A DNA stretch of 64,000 bases from Cornus controversa (lineage: Eukaryota; Streptophyta; Magnoliopsida; Cornales; Cornaceae). The DNA is taken from contig CM048848.1 in the NCBI GenBank assembly GCA_026545225.1, positions 44,660,806-44,724,805 on the forward strand. Direction: 5' to 3'. Below, in pieces: positions 1 through 10,914 of this stretch; the first letter of the stretch is position 1, and each line of letters opens with the position of its first letter. The notes under the pieces are model-generated. The model was given only the letters and a program-made list of their open reading frames with translations. It had not been told where the DNA came from and ran no database searches. A program made the translations under genes and the position numbers.

Positions 1-204
1 TGAACCACGCTACATCTTACGTCACTTGTGTTTGATTCTCTCTAACTCTCTCTTTTAATCTTGTGCATCAATTTCATTTATCTTATTTTACTATTGCTTT
101 TATTAGATTTGTTCTTGCAATTTAAATTAGTGAAAAATTGTCATAGTTTGCCATTGACCCTATTCACCCTCCCTTTAGGGTCAACACTTGGGTAACAGTT
201 ACAT
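1..204. other. Unassigned left-edge sequence
   Basis: No convincing coding signal. The stretch is T-rich and ends near 165-185 with CACCCTCCCTTTAGGGT. C-rich blocks of this kind occur near LTR/leader boundaries of some plant LTR elements, so this could be a scrap of another retroelement lying beside the copia fragment. That is a weak inference; no paired LTR or target-site duplication is visible because the window starts here. Confidence 0.3.
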
Positions 205-1524
205 CTAAGGATTTGTATCTTGAGCAATTAGATATGTACTACTTTCCTTCATAGAGACCTAGAAGAGGAGATTTACATGCAGCAACTAGAGGGTTTCTTA
301 GTTAAAAGAAAAGAGAAACTTGTGTGCAAGTTGATGAAGAGTTTGTACTACTTAAAGCAAGCCTCGAGGCAGTGGTACATAAAATTTGATAGTTTATGTA
401 GAGATATGGCTACAAAAAATGCAACACTGACCATTGCTGTTACTTCAAAAGGTTTGAGGTGAGTTACATCATACTGTTACTTTATGTTGATGACATATTA
501 GTGGCATGTTTTGATTTTAAAGAAATCGACAAGTTGAAGAAGCAGTTATCGAATGAGTTCGAGATGAAGGATCTTGGTACAGCGAAGCAGATACTTAGGA
601 TGGGGATTAAAAGGGACAAGCAGAAAGGTATTTTGCAGTTGTCTCAGGTTAGTGATGTTGAATGCATTTTGAAGAGATCAGCATAAGCAACGCTAAGCCG
701 GTGAGCACACCCTTAGCTAGCCACTTTCTTTTAACGAAGGATCAGTGTTGGAGGATAGAAGAAGAAAAGAACTTCATGGCTAAAGTTTCTCACGCTTTAG
801 CCATTGGAAGTTTAATGTATGCCATAGTGTGCACGAGACTAGACATTGCTTATACAGTGGGAATTGTGAACAGGTTCATGAGTGATCCAGGAAAGCTACA
901 TTGGGAAACAGTGAAATGGATATTGCGATATCTACGTAGTACCACAGAAAAATGCCTATGCTTCAGAAGAAGCGACTTGCGACTACATGGTTATGTAAAT
1001 GCTGATTTTGTCGGGAAAGTTGACCACAAATGAAGTACGATCGGGTATGTATTCACAGTTGGTACTACTGCAATCAGTTGGGTTCCACAGTTACAAAATA
1101 TTGTAGCGATGTTCACAACAGAGATAGAGTACATAGCAGTCATAAAGGCCAACAAAGAGATGATTTGGTTACAAGGTTTGTTGGCAGAGTTAGGATTCAA
1201 GTAAGTGAAGAATGTTTTGCACAGTGACAGTTAGAGTGTGATACACTTGGTGAAGGATTCTGCATTTCATTCAAGGACCAAACATATAGGACTTTGATAT
1301 CACTTCATTCGCTCGTTGTTAGAAGATGAAGTGTTGTTACTTGAGAAGATACTTGGCACCGAGAATCCTGTTGACATGTTAACCAAAGTAATGACGATAG
1401 AGAAATTGAAGTTTTACGCAGCTTCAGTAGGTCTTCTAGCTCGAAGATAGAAGATGAGCACACCGAAGTGCATTGCAATACACAAAGAGAGTTAATGGAG
1501 AAGATTCATTAGTCCTCTAGTCTC

Positions 1525-1536
1525 CAAGTGGGAGAT
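1525..1536 (+). other. Polypurine tract of the + strand copia fossil
   Basis: The purine-rich CAAGTGGGAGAT lies directly before the TGTTG start of the 3' LTR. In copia elements this site primes plus-strand DNA synthesis. Its position, right after the end of pol similarity and touching the LTR, supports the call. Confidence 0.7.
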
Positions 1537-1968
1537 TGTTGTGGTTGTGGAACTTGAGGACGATAATTTTTGGAAGGTTGACTGTTGGAAGATTTGTTTC
1601 TTATTATTATTGGACTTGTTTAGAAATTTAATTCCTAAATGAACTTTCCTTTTGAAACCCAAAAACTCGATGACCAAGACAACTTGGTGACCAAGATATC
1701 TCTTTTTATAAATAGGGGTTTTATGTAACGCTAAAATTGAGAATCAAATTATGAAAATAATTGTGAGCCGAAGAAATCCAATTTTGTGAAATTGGTGAAA
1801 GCAAGAGAGAAGAGAATTTGAGTGATTGAAATCCTCCATCATATATTTCATAGTGAAATTGTTCAGTGTGCTTTTTGGACGTAACCATTGTTAAGGGAAC
1901 CAAGTAAATATCTTGTTTTTATGTGTTTGTTTTATCTTCTGATTGCGTTTTCGCATATATTCTTAACA
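1537..1968 (+). repeat. 3' LTR of the + strand copia fossil
   Basis: The 432-bp segment opens TGTTGTGG and closes TCTTAACA, giving the short TGTT...AACA inverted termini usual for copia LTRs. It follows a polypurine tract and holds a TATA-like box about 170 bp in. No 5' partner is present, so the ends are predicted from terminal motifs only. Sequence after 1968 shows no further LTR features. Confidence 0.65.
1707..1715 (+). promoter_or_regulatory. TATA-like box in the copia LTR
   Basis: TATAAATAG sits inside the predicted LTR, about where the U3/R promoter is found in plant copia elements. It is a relic of the element's promoter; present activity is unknown. Confidence 0.5.
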
Positions 1969-2788
1969 TATTTTTATACTATGTGAGGCAAGAACTCGTA
2001 AGATAAATCTATTAGGAAGTTAGGACTCATCTTTTGTTTGACAAGCTTTCTAAGCAACTTTGTTCTATATGTTTATTCTGAATAGACCCCAAAATTAATA
2101 AAGTTATGCAACATGCTTCCAAAGAGATGAAAATAAAAAAAACTTGAATATGATTTGAAAATAAATAAAAATTATGTGACTCTGCAACTCTACATCATAT
2201 TTGCTGGTGTCACCAGTTTTGTAATTTCAAACAAATAATCAGTCAGTCAAAGCAATTACAGATAATCTAATGAATTCGCAACTAAGACGTGTTCTGTAAG
2301 AAAAGAAAAGAAAAGAAAATGTCCTAACTATAATGTAACTATAAATAAAGTATCATTTTGGTTAGCTTAACTCACATGTTAAGTCTTCATTTGTTGGCAA
2401 TTCATTCTCTTTTACCCAACCCTTAATAGTCCTGCAACCATTTAGTTGATACAAACAATGGTTTTCTTCTTGGGTATTTTCAGTTGCTTTATCCCGTTGT
2501 CGAGGTCATGGATATCTGACAATGTCGATGGTTAAAGTAAGAAAGCAGGTTCCTCCAGGAAACTAGAAAGCAAACCCAAGTCATCTTGAGCTCGAATCCT
2601 AGTTTCTTACTTCCCAATTAACTCACAACTTTCCTGGTTGTAATTATATGGAAGAAGTCGTTGGATTCAGGAGAAAGTCTACAATATTCCAGAAGTATTT
2701 TGACACGCGATACCCATTCCATACAATGTTCTTTATTTCTATTGGAAACTAATTTTTTATTATAAAAAATAATGAAGGGCGTTGTATG
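1969..2788. other. Non-coding spacer between the two copia fossils
   Basis: AT-rich sequence with no gene or repeat family that I recognise. It contains a small (AAAAG)n run at about 2301-2315. It carries no similarity to the satellite that begins at 5123. Confidence 0.5.
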
Positions 2789-2992
2789 TGTTAGAAATAA
2801 GAGAAAAATAGAGAAATATCTTTGAATTATATTAACGAATGGTATATGAAACAATATACAGTGAGAGCATATATATAGGAAAAGGAAAAGAGGTAGGTGA
2901 GTGGGGAGCAAGTTATCCTATACATGGTAAGTCTCCAATCATGGGAATCCTAATTTGATATGGATAAGGTAATATACTAATATATTTCAACA
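2789..2992 (-). repeat. 3' LTR of the - strand copia fossil
   Basis: The 204-bp block begins TGTTAGAA and ends TTTCAACA on the + strand, so either strand reads TGTT...AACA. On the - strand it follows the purine-rich tract GAGGAGGGG, as expected for a 3' LTR. A TATA-like CCTATATATATG lies on the - strand at 2869-2880. The second LTR is absent, so neither age nor a target-site duplication can be read. Confidence 0.7.
2869..2880 (-). promoter_or_regulatory. TATA-like element in the - strand copia LTR
   Basis: CCTATATATATG on the - strand lies inside the 204-bp LTR, about 115 bp from its start, where a copia U3 promoter is expected. It is a relic promoter. Confidence 0.4.
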
Positions 2993-5140
2993 CCCCTCCT
3001 CAAACTCAAGGTGGGTTATACAATGCCAGCTGGAGTTTAAAAATAAACTCTTGAAAATGCCCTGATGGACGAGATTTGGTGAGGATATCTGCTATCTAAT
3101 CACATGAAGTGACTGCTCGTAACTGCAAGATATTTTGAAGTAGACGATGATGAACAAAATGACAATCTATCTCAATGTGTTTGGTCTACTCATGAAACAC
3201 ATCATGTGTGCAATCTGAATATCACTTTTGTTATCATAATAGATGGGACTAGTAGTGGACGAAGAAACACCCATATCCTGAAGAATCCATCGTAACCATA
3301 AAAGCTCAGAAGTAGCATCGACAAGTGCTCTATACTCATCCTCAGTGCTAGATCGAGCAATAACAGACTATTTCTTACTACGCCAATAGATCAGTGAGCT
3401 ACCAAGAAAGAAACAATATCCTGTAGTGGAACGACAATCTGTTGGGTCGCCAGCCCAATCTACATTAGAATAAGCACGAAGTACCAGTGAAGACTGATGA
3501 GAGAAAAAGAGCACACGAAATAGAGTACCCTTGACATAACGGATAATAGAAAGAACATCATTAAAGTGAACTAATTTAGGCAAAGTCATGAACTGACTGA
3601 CGATATGAACAACATAAGAAATATCTGGACAAGTGATAGTAAGATATACTATACTATCAACCAACTGACGATACAAAATACCATCACAAAGAAGTTCATT
3701 ATCATATGAAGTAAGTCTCACGTTAGGCTCAAATGTAGTATCGGCAATCATGTTGTCGGTGATGCCAGCTTTAGAAAGAAGATCGGAACAATACTTTGCT
3801 TGAGTAAGGTAATAACCATCAGTAGCTCTAGAAATTTTCAGGCCAAGATCTTTCATTTCAAATTGATGATTGAGAAACTACTTAAGTTACTGAATACCCT
3901 AAGTATAATCTTCGGTGATGATCATATCATTAACATAAAGCAAGAGAAGAATAATACCATTTGCAGTACGCCAGATAAATAAAACTGAATTATATGTACT
4001 GGTAGAAAAACCAATGCGAGAAATATTAGAACTGAACTCGACAAACTAATCTTGAGGTGCCTGTTTAAGACCATATAAAGCACGCCTAAGTTTATAAACT
4101 TGATGAGGTGGATGATCAAAACTTGGAGGAGGCTTCAAATAAACTTTCTTGAGCAAATTATCATTGAAAAAATATTTTTGACATCCATCTGAAAAAGTTT
4201 CCAATGATGGGAAGTAGCCACAATAATAAGAGTACGAATAGAAGGAAGATGAGCAACATAAGCAAAAGTCTCCTCATAATCGATGCCATACACCTGTGTG
4301 AACCTCCTTGCCACAAGTCGGGCTTTATAGTGCTCAACAGATCCATCTGAATGAGTTTTGATTTTGTAGACCTATTTATATCCAATGGTAGACTTCTTTG
4401 GAAACAATTTAACTAGATCCCATATATGAGTCTGGGCAAGTGTATCTAACTCTTTTTTTATTGCTTGCTGCCATAAAGGGTTAGAGAAGGCCTCGCAAAA
4501 AGTGTGAGGTTCATGAAAGGTTGTAAGAGCATGATAACAATGATAGTGTTGAAGATGTGCAGGGAGGTTCTTACCCGAGTGGATCGATGATAATCCAAAA
4601 CAGTGGCAACATCAGGAGCTTCAGGCGGGACCGATGATTGGAACTCAACTACAGGAGGGTCAACCATATGTGATAAGCTAGAAGGGTCAACTGTATCTGA
4701 TGAGCTAGTAGAAGGAGAATCTAAAAAAAGATCTACAGATGTATCTAAAGGACGAATATGAAATTGGTGATCAGAAATACCAGTGAATTTGGATAAGTTA
4801 TGAAACATTTTATGTTCCCAAAAAATAACATGACGAGAGACTCTAAGGTGTCTCGTAACTGGATCATAACATCTATATCCCTTTTGTTCAAGTCCATACC
4901 CAAGAAAATAATAGAACTGAGCACGAGGTTGTAATTTTATTCGCTCATGAAGATGAAGAAGAACAAAATAAGCACACCCAAAAATTTTAAGATTATTATT
5001 GTCAGGAACCTGCCCATAAAGACGCTCAAATGGTATTTGATTTTGTAAAAGTGGTGTGGGTACACGATTCATGGTATAGACAACAGTGAGGAAACTTTAA
5101 CCCAAAAAGATGATGGCACAGAAAAATAAAATAAATTGAT

Positions 5141-5646
5141 AACAAAAGAGAAGGGCAAATAATGATTGGAATAGGGAAAATTACAAATACGTGGACTTTT
5201 GGAGTCAAATTTACAAGTGCATGAAGTCAAAGTCATGAAATTTTAAAAAAATGAATTGTCCTAAAATGGTGATGTAGATATGAAAAAATACTGTTTATTT
5301 TATTCAAGTACACAAACTACTCTTAATATTTTCACAACTAGTGATAAAAAAAAAGAGAAAAAACTAAATTTTGATCATTTGTTAACAAAGTAGTCTTCAC
5401 GAAAAGGGGTACCTTTATTCATAAAAGTGGTGCCAACGTGCAAAAATATAGTCATCCGATGATGATAATTTTATCATATTTTCAAATTGCATTACCTGTC
5501 ACTGAGCGATTATTAGTACATGAGTACTTTCATATACGCATAAGGTTGTTCCTTGATCTGATCCAATAACTCAACGAATATTCGATTTGATTACCTTATT
5601 GGTTAAAGATAGATTTAAAAAATAAAATAAAATAAAATAAATTAAC
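5141..5646 (+). repeat. Subunit A (type copy), 506 bp
   Basis: This is the first subunit of the HOR. Diagnostic features are the leader ATTGATAACAAAAGAGAAGG, an ACGTGGACTT variant of the first 30-bp module, AAATGGTGATGTAGATATG, and the central AACGTGCAAAAATATAG. It carries the GTACATGAGTACT dyad, but the second dyad has decayed. It directly follows the copia junction, so the array begins at a subunit start. Confidence 0.85.
5181..5240 (+). repeat. Internal 30-bp duplicated module within each subunit (example copy)
   Basis: TTACAAATACGTGGACTT starts at 5181 and TTACAAATGCATGAAGTC starts at 5211, exactly 30 bp apart. The same pair occurs in all six subunit types. It shows an older, shorter duplication inside the ancestral monomer, and it is near several inter-subunit crossovers. 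Confidence 0.75.
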
Positions 5647-6153
5647 ATCAAAAGAGAAGGAAAAAGAATTAATAGAATAGATAAACTTACAAATACATGC
5701 AGTTTTGGAGTCTAATTACAAAAGCATGAAGTTAAAGTCATGAAATTTGAAGGAATTGAATTGTCCTAAAATGCCTATGCGGATCTGGAAAAAAAATTGT
5801 TTATTTTATTCAAGTACCCAAACTACTGTTACCAGTGATAAAAAAGAAAATACTAAATTTTGATGACTAGTTAACAAATACTATTCACAAAAGGTAGTAC
5901 CTCTATTTACAAAAGTGGTGCCTGCGTACACAAAAATTGTCTGGAAAAATGTTGTCGTCCGATGATAACAAATTGATCAGATTCTCAAGTTCCATTTACT
6001 TGTCATTGAGAGATTACTAGTACATGAGTACTTTCATATACGCATAACCTTATTCCTTGATCTGATCCAATACCCTAACGGATATTCGATTTGATAACCT
6101 GATAAGCTAAGGACAGTTTTTTTAATAAAAAAAAAATTGTTAAATAAATTAAT
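5647..6153 (+). repeat. Subunit B (type copy), 507 bp
   Basis: Diagnostic features are the leader AACATCAAAAGAGAAGGAAA, ACATGCAGTTTTGGAGTCT, and GAAGGAATTGAATTGTCC. The leader carries a length polymorphism of about 10 bp (extra AAATAAATT-type sequence), which explains most HOR length differences between 2882 and 2894 bp. Confidence 0.85.
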
Positions 6154-6655
6154 ATCAAAAGAGAAAGGCAAATAATTATTAGAATATATAAAATTACAAA
6201 TACATGGACCTTTGGTGTCTAATTTACAAATGCATGAAGTCAAATTAACGGAATTTCAAAAAAATCAATTGTCCGATAATGTTGAATAGGATCTGAAATA
6301 ATACAGTCTATTGTATTCTAGTACACAAACTATTCATACTATTTTGACAACCTGTAACAAAAAATAAAAAAATTAAATTTTGAAATATTTTTCACCAAAA
6401 GTTGAACCCCTATCCACAAAAGTGGTCCATACTTTCACAAAACTGGAAATGAGAAATTTGAGTCATCTAATGATGATAATTTGATCATATTCTCAAATTA
6501 TATGTATTGGTCACTGAGAGATTACTACTACATGAGTACTTTCATATATGTTTAAAGTTATTAGTTTTTTCGTTGTAATAACCCAACGGATATCTGATTT
6601 GATAACCTGATCGACTAAGGAATGTTTTTTTTTAAATAAAATAAAATCAACTGAT
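6154..6655 (+). repeat. Subunit C (type copy), 502 bp
   Basis: Diagnostic features are GAGAAAGGCAAATAATTATT, ACATGGACCTTTGGTGTCT, GTTGAATAGGATCTGAAAT and GTGGTCCATACTTTCACAA. The CACGTG-like core seen in D is replaced here by CATACTTTCAC. Both dyads are present. Confidence 0.85.
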
Positions 6656-7161
6656 ATCAAAAGAGAAGGGCAAATAATGATTAGAGTACAAAAAATTACA
6701 AATACATGGACTTTTGGATTCTAATTTACAAACGCATGTAGTCAAATTAATGGAATTTCAAAAAAATCAATTGTCTGATAATGTTGATGTGGAGCTAAAA
6801 AAAAATAGGGTTTATTTAATTCTAGTGCACAAACTACTCATATTATTTTGACAACCTGTGATAAAAAATAAGAAAAACTAAATTTTGAAATATTTTTCCC
6901 AAAAGGTTATACCTCTATCCACAAAAGTGGTGCACACGTGCACAAAACTGGTAATGAAAAATTTGACTCATCTGACGATGATAATTTGATCAGATTCTAA
7001 AATTATATTTATTGGTCATTGAGAAATAACTACTACATGAGTACTTTCGTATATGTTTAATGTTGTTCTTTGTTTTGAACTAATAACTCAACGGATATTT
7101 GATTTGACAACCTGATCGACTAAAGATTGTTTTTTTAAAAAATGTAATAAAATAAATTGAT
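6656..7161 (+). repeat. Subunit D (type copy), 506 bp
   Basis: Diagnostic features are TTACAAACGCATGTAGTC, AAATAGGGTTTATTTAATTC and GTGGTGCACACGTGCACA, the last containing a CACGTG core. Two sequence types exist in the array: GATAATGTTGATGTGG in early units, and GATAATGTGGATGTGG from 15421 onward. Confidence 0.85.
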
Positions 7162-7489
7162 ATCAAAAGAGAAGGGCAAATAATGATTAGAATAAAAAAA
7201 ATTACAAATACATGGCCTTTTGGATTTTAATTTACAAATTCATGAAGTCAAATTAATGGAATTTCAAAAAAATCAATTGTCCGATAATGTTGATTTGGAT
7301 CTGAAAAAATACGGTTTATTTTATTTTAGTACACAAACTATTCGTATTATTTTGACAACCTGTGATAAAAAAATGAAGATAAAGAAACTAAATTTTGAAA
7401 TATTTTTCACAAAAATTGTACCTCCAACGGCAAAAGGGGTGCATACGTGCACAAAACAGGTAATGAAAAATTTGAGTCATCTGATAACG

Positions 7490-7515
7490 ATAATTTGATC
7501 AGATTCTCAAATTAT
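7490..7515. other. AT-rich dyad with 9-bp arms (example copy)
   Basis: ATAATTTGA (7490-7498) and TCAAATTAT (7507-7515) are perfect inverted arms around an 8-base spacer. The arrangement is kept in E and C, weaker in D, and decayed in A and B. It could extrude as a small hairpin. It lies about 25 bp upstream of the AGTACATGAGTACT dyad. Confidence 0.6.
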
Positions 7516-7540
7516 ATCTATTGGTCATTGAGAGATTAGT

Positions 7541-7554
7541 AGTACATGAGTACT
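7541..7554. other. Conserved dyad AGTACATGAGTACT (example copy)
   Basis: Five-base arms AGTAC and GTACT flank ATGA. The core TACATGAGTACTTT recurs in nearly every A-E subunit in all three domains and on both strands, while surrounding sequence varies. F always lacks it. This is a possible protein-binding or structural site; no function is shown. Confidence 0.6.
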
Positions 7555-7675
7555 TTTATATATGTTTAATGTTATTCTTTGTTTCGATCTAATAATCGAA
7601 CGAATATCTGATTTGATAACCTGCTCGACAATGAATTATTTTTTTTAAAAAAATAATAAAAGAAAATAAATTGAT

Positions 7676-8032
7676 ATAAGAAGAAACGAGCAAATAATGA
7701 TTAGAATAGGGAAAATTACAAAAACATGGACTTTTGTAGTTTAATTTACAAATGCATCAAGTCAAAGTCACGAAATTTCCAAAAAAAATGAATTGCTCGA
7801 AAATGCTGTTGTGGATATGAAAAATTAATGTTTATTTTATTCAAGTACGCAAAATACCATTACTATTTTGACAACCAGTGATAAAAAAAAAAATCAACTG
7901 AATTGTGATCACGAGTTTTCAAAATAGACTTGCCTACGTGCACAAAATTGGTGATGCAAAAATGGATATCCAGTTTGATAACCTGATCGGCTAAGGATAG
8001 TTTATCTAATAAGTAAAATAAAATAAATTGAT
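7676..8032 (+). repeat. Subunit F (type copy), shortened, 357 bp
   Basis: Diagnostic features are GAAGAAACGAGCAAATAATG, CAAAAACATGGACTTTTGTAG, GATCACGAGTTTTCAAAATAG and GCAAAAATGGATATCCAG. F lacks roughly 150 bp of the central block between the GTGCACAAAATTGG and GGATATCCAG segments, the part that holds both dyads in the other subunits. The deletion is shared by every F copy, so it predates HOR amplification. Confidence 0.85.
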
Positions 8033-10914
8033 AACAAAAGAGAAGGGCAAATAATGATTGGAATAGGGAAAATTACAAATACGTGGACTTTTGGAGTCAA
8101 ATTTACAAATGCATGAAGTCAAAGTCATGAAATTTTAAAAAAATGAATTGTCCTAAAATGGTGACGTAGATATGAAAAAATACTGTTTATTTTATTCAAG
8201 TACACAAACTACTCTTAATATTTTCACAACTAGTTATAAAAAAAAAAGAGAAAAAACTAAATTTTGATCATTTGTTAACAAAGTAGTCTTCACGAAAAGG
8301 GGTACCTTTATTCATAAAAGTGGTGCCAACGTGCAAAAATATAGTCATCCGATGATGATAATTTTATCATATTTTCAAATTGCATTACCTGTCACTGAGC
8401 GATTATTAGTACATGAGTACTTTCATATACGCATAAGGTTGTTCCTTGATCTGATCCAATAACTCAACGAATATTCGATTTGATTACCTTATTGGTTAAA
8501 GATAGATTTAAAAAATAAAATAAAATAACATCAAAAGAGAAGGAAAAAGAATTAATAGAATAGATAAACTTACAAATACATGCAGTTTTGGAGTCTAATT
8601 ACAAAAGCATGAAGTTAAAGTCATGAAATTTGAAGGAATTGAATTGTCCTAAAATGCCTATGCGGATCTGGAAAAAAAATTGTTTATTTTATTCAAGTAC
8701 CCAAACTACTGTTACCAGTGATAAAAAAGAAAATACTAAATTTTGATGACTAGTTAACAAATACTATTCACAAAAGGTAGTACCTCTATTTACAAAAGTG
8801 GTGCCTGCGTACACAAAAATTGTCTGGAAAAATGTTGTCGTCCGATGATAACAAATTGATCAGATTCTCAAGTTCCATTTACTTGTCATTGAGAGATTAC
8901 TAGTACATGAGTACTTTCATATACGCATAACCTTATTCCTTGATCTGATCCAATACCCTAACGGATATTCGATTTGATAACCTGATAAGCTAAGGACAGT
9001 TTTTTTAATAAAAAAAAAATTGTTAAATAAATTAATATCAAAAGAGAAAGGCAAATAATTATTAGAATATATAAAATTACAAATACATGGACCTTTGGTG
9101 TCTAATTTACAAATGCATGAAGTCAAATTAACGGAATTTCAAAAAAATCAATTGTCCGATAATGTTGAATAGGATCTGAAATAATACAGTCTATTGTATT
9201 CTAGTACACAAACTATTCATACTATTTTGACAACCTGTAACAAAAAATAAAAAAATTAAATTTTGAAATATTTTTCACCAAAAGTTGAACCCCTATCCAC
9301 AAAAGTGGTCCATACTTTCACAAAACTGGAAATGAGAAATTTGAGTCATCTAATGATGATAATTTGATCATATTCTCAAATTATATGTATTGGTCACTGA
9401 GAGATTACTACTACATGAGTACTTTCATATATGTTTAAAGTTATTAGTTTTTTCGTTGTAATAACCCAACGGATATCTGATTTGATAACCTGATCGACTA
9501 AGGAATGTTTTTTTTAAATAAAATAAAATCAACTGATATCAAAAGAGAAGGGCAAATAATGATTAGAGTACAAAAAATTACAAATACATGGACTTTTGGA
9601 TTCTAATTTACAAACGCATGTAGTCAAATTAATGGAATTTCAAAAAAATCAATTGTCTGATAATGTTGATGTGGAGCTAAAAAAAAATAGGGTTTATTTA
9701 ATTCTAGTGCACAAACTACTCATATTATTTTGACAACCTGTGATAAAAAATAAGAAAAACTAAATTTTGAAATATTTTTCCCAAAAGGTTATACCTCTAT
9801 CCACAAAAGTGGTGCACACGTGCACAAAACTGGTAATGAAAAATTTGACTCATCTGACGATGATAATTTGATCAGATTCTAAAATTATATTTATTGGTCA
9901 TTGAGAAATAACTACTACATGAGTACTTTCGTATATGTTTAATGTTGTTCTTTGTTTTGAACTAATAACTCAACGGATATTTGATTTGACAACCTGATCG
10001 ACTAAAGATTGTTTTTTTAAAAAATGTAATAAAATAAATTGATATCAAAAGAGAAGGGCAAATAATGATTAGAATAAAAAAAATTACAAATACATGGCCT
10101 TTTGGATTTTAATTTACAAATTCATGAAGTCAAATTAATGGAATTTCAAAAAAATCAATTGTCCGATAATGTTGATTTGGATCTGAAAAAATACGGTTTA
10201 TTTTATTTTAGTACACAAACTATTCGTATTATTTTGACAACCTGTGATAAAAAAATGAAGATAAAGAAACTAAATTTTGAAATATTTTTCACAAAAATTG
10301 TACCTCCAACGGCAAAAGGGGTGCATACGTGCACAAAACAGGTAATGAAAAATTTGAGTCATCTGATAACGATAATTTGATCAGATTCTCAAATTATATC
10401 TATTGGTCATTGAGAGATTAGTAGTACATGAGTACTTTTATATATGTTTAATGTTATTCTTTGTTTCGATCTAATAATCGAACGAATATCTGATTTGATA
10501 ACCTGCTCGACAATGAATTATTTTTTTTAAAAAAATAATAAAAGAAAATAAATTGATATAAGAAGAAACGAGCAAATAATGATTAGAATAGGGAAAATTA
10601 CAAAAACATGGACTTTTGTAGTTTAATTTACAAATGCATCAAGTCAAAGTCACGAAATTTCCAAAAAAAATGAATTGCTCGAAAATGCTGTTGTGGATAT
10701 GAAAAATTAATGTTTATTTTATTCAAGTACGCAAAATACCATTACTATTTTGACAACCAGTGATAAAAAAAAAAATCAACTGAATTGTGATCACGAGTTT
10801 TCAAAATAGACTTGCCTACGTGCACAAAATTGGTGATGCAAAAATGGATATCCAGTTTGATAACCTGATCGGCTAAGGATAGTTTATCTAATAAGTAAAA
10901 TAAAATAAATTGAT
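8033..10914 (+). repeat. HOR unit 2, 2882 bp
   Basis: Complete A-F unit with the short B leader. D and E are the early (type I) versions. Almost identical to unit 3 by eye. Confidence 0.9.

Larger units (their letters stand above)
205..1968 (+). mobile_element. Ty1/copia retrotransposon fossil, 3' half (RT, RNase H, 3' LTR)
   Basis: This is the 3' portion of a plant Ty1/copia element on the + strand. Copia reverse transcriptase is recognisable: similarity starts near 205, the finger region has the LYYLKQASRQWY stretch near 340-385, and the catalytic YVDD box lies at 483-494. The connection to RNase H follows (SLMYA and RYLRSTTEKCL near 800-950), and the RNase H tail ends around NPVDMLTK near 1363-1386. 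A polypurine tract and a 432-bp 3' LTR come next. The motifs resemble the Tork/Tnt1-like lineage of copia (family knowledge; lineage call tentative). Gag, protease, integrase and the 5' LTR are not in the window. The copy is plainly broken, with several interruptions of the reading frame, so it is a non-functional fossil. Its age cannot be dated without the partner LTR. Confidence 0.85.
2789..5122 (-). mobile_element. Ty1/copia retrotransposon fossil, 3' portion, abutting the satellite
   Basis: The - strand reads as a second, unrelated plant copia element. Running from high to low coordinates: the end of the integrase region and the post-integrase segment (about 5115-4750, with FGCAYFVL, FLGYG and YDPVTRHLRVSRHV); a linker; reverse transcriptase (about 4400-3840); the RT/RNase H join (about 3856-3370, with AYSNVDWAGDPTD and STTGYCFFLGSSL); degraded RNase H; a purine-rich tract near 2993-3006; and a 204-bp LTR. 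The upstream part (gag, protease, most of integrase, 5' LTR) is absent; satellite DNA begins instead near 5123. The copy has several breaks and is non-functional. The short LTR would fit several small-LTR copia lineages, so I do not assign one. Confidence 0.85.
7162..7675 (+). repeat. Subunit E (type copy), 514 bp
   Basis: Diagnostic features are TTACAAATTCATGAAGTC, GTACCTCCAACGGCAAAAGG and GCATACGTGCACAAAACAGG. Two main subtypes occur in the array: E2 with CCAACGGCAAAAG (all of domain 1) and E1 with CCATCCTCAAAAG (domains 2 and 3). Both dyads are well formed here (7490-7515 and 7541-7554). A 92-codon ORF at 7220-7498 is incidental. Confidence 0.85.
5141..8032 (+). repeat. HOR unit 1 (A-B-C-D-E-F), 2892 bp
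   Basis: First complete unit, used as the type copy. It has the long B leader. It differs slightly from units 2-3 in A, with GATGTAGATATG and TAGTGATAAAA where later units have GACGTAGATATG and TAGTTATAAAA; domain 2 also has GATGTAG. Confidence 0.9.

Noticed and set aside
991-1200. Opposite-strand ORF over the copia RNase H region
   Set aside because: It is a shadow of the element's own coding strand and has no recognisable domain.
2618-2911. A 97-codon - strand ORF over the LTR and spacer
   Set aside because: It crosses the predicted LTR end, is hydrophobic because of T-rich DNA, and matches no family I know.
6034-6243. A 69-codon - strand ORF recurring once per HOR (also at 8917, 11798, 14681, 19447, 22341 and later)
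   Set aside because: It spans a B-tail/C-start border, is made of low-complexity AT-rich sequence, and recurs only because the DNA is repeated. No recognisable domain, and non-coding subunits are conserved equally well.
6656-7161. CACGTG (G-box-like) core in subunit D as a promoter element
   Set aside because: It is part of a variable position (AACGTG in A, TACGTG in E, replaced in C) with no linked TATA box or transcript evidence.
7220-7498. A 92-codon + strand ORF in type I subunit E (also at 10102, 12984, 15865)
   Set aside because: It is kept only where E is near-identical at DNA level, and type II E loses it with no sign of selection. It also covers the dyad motif, which better explains conservation there.
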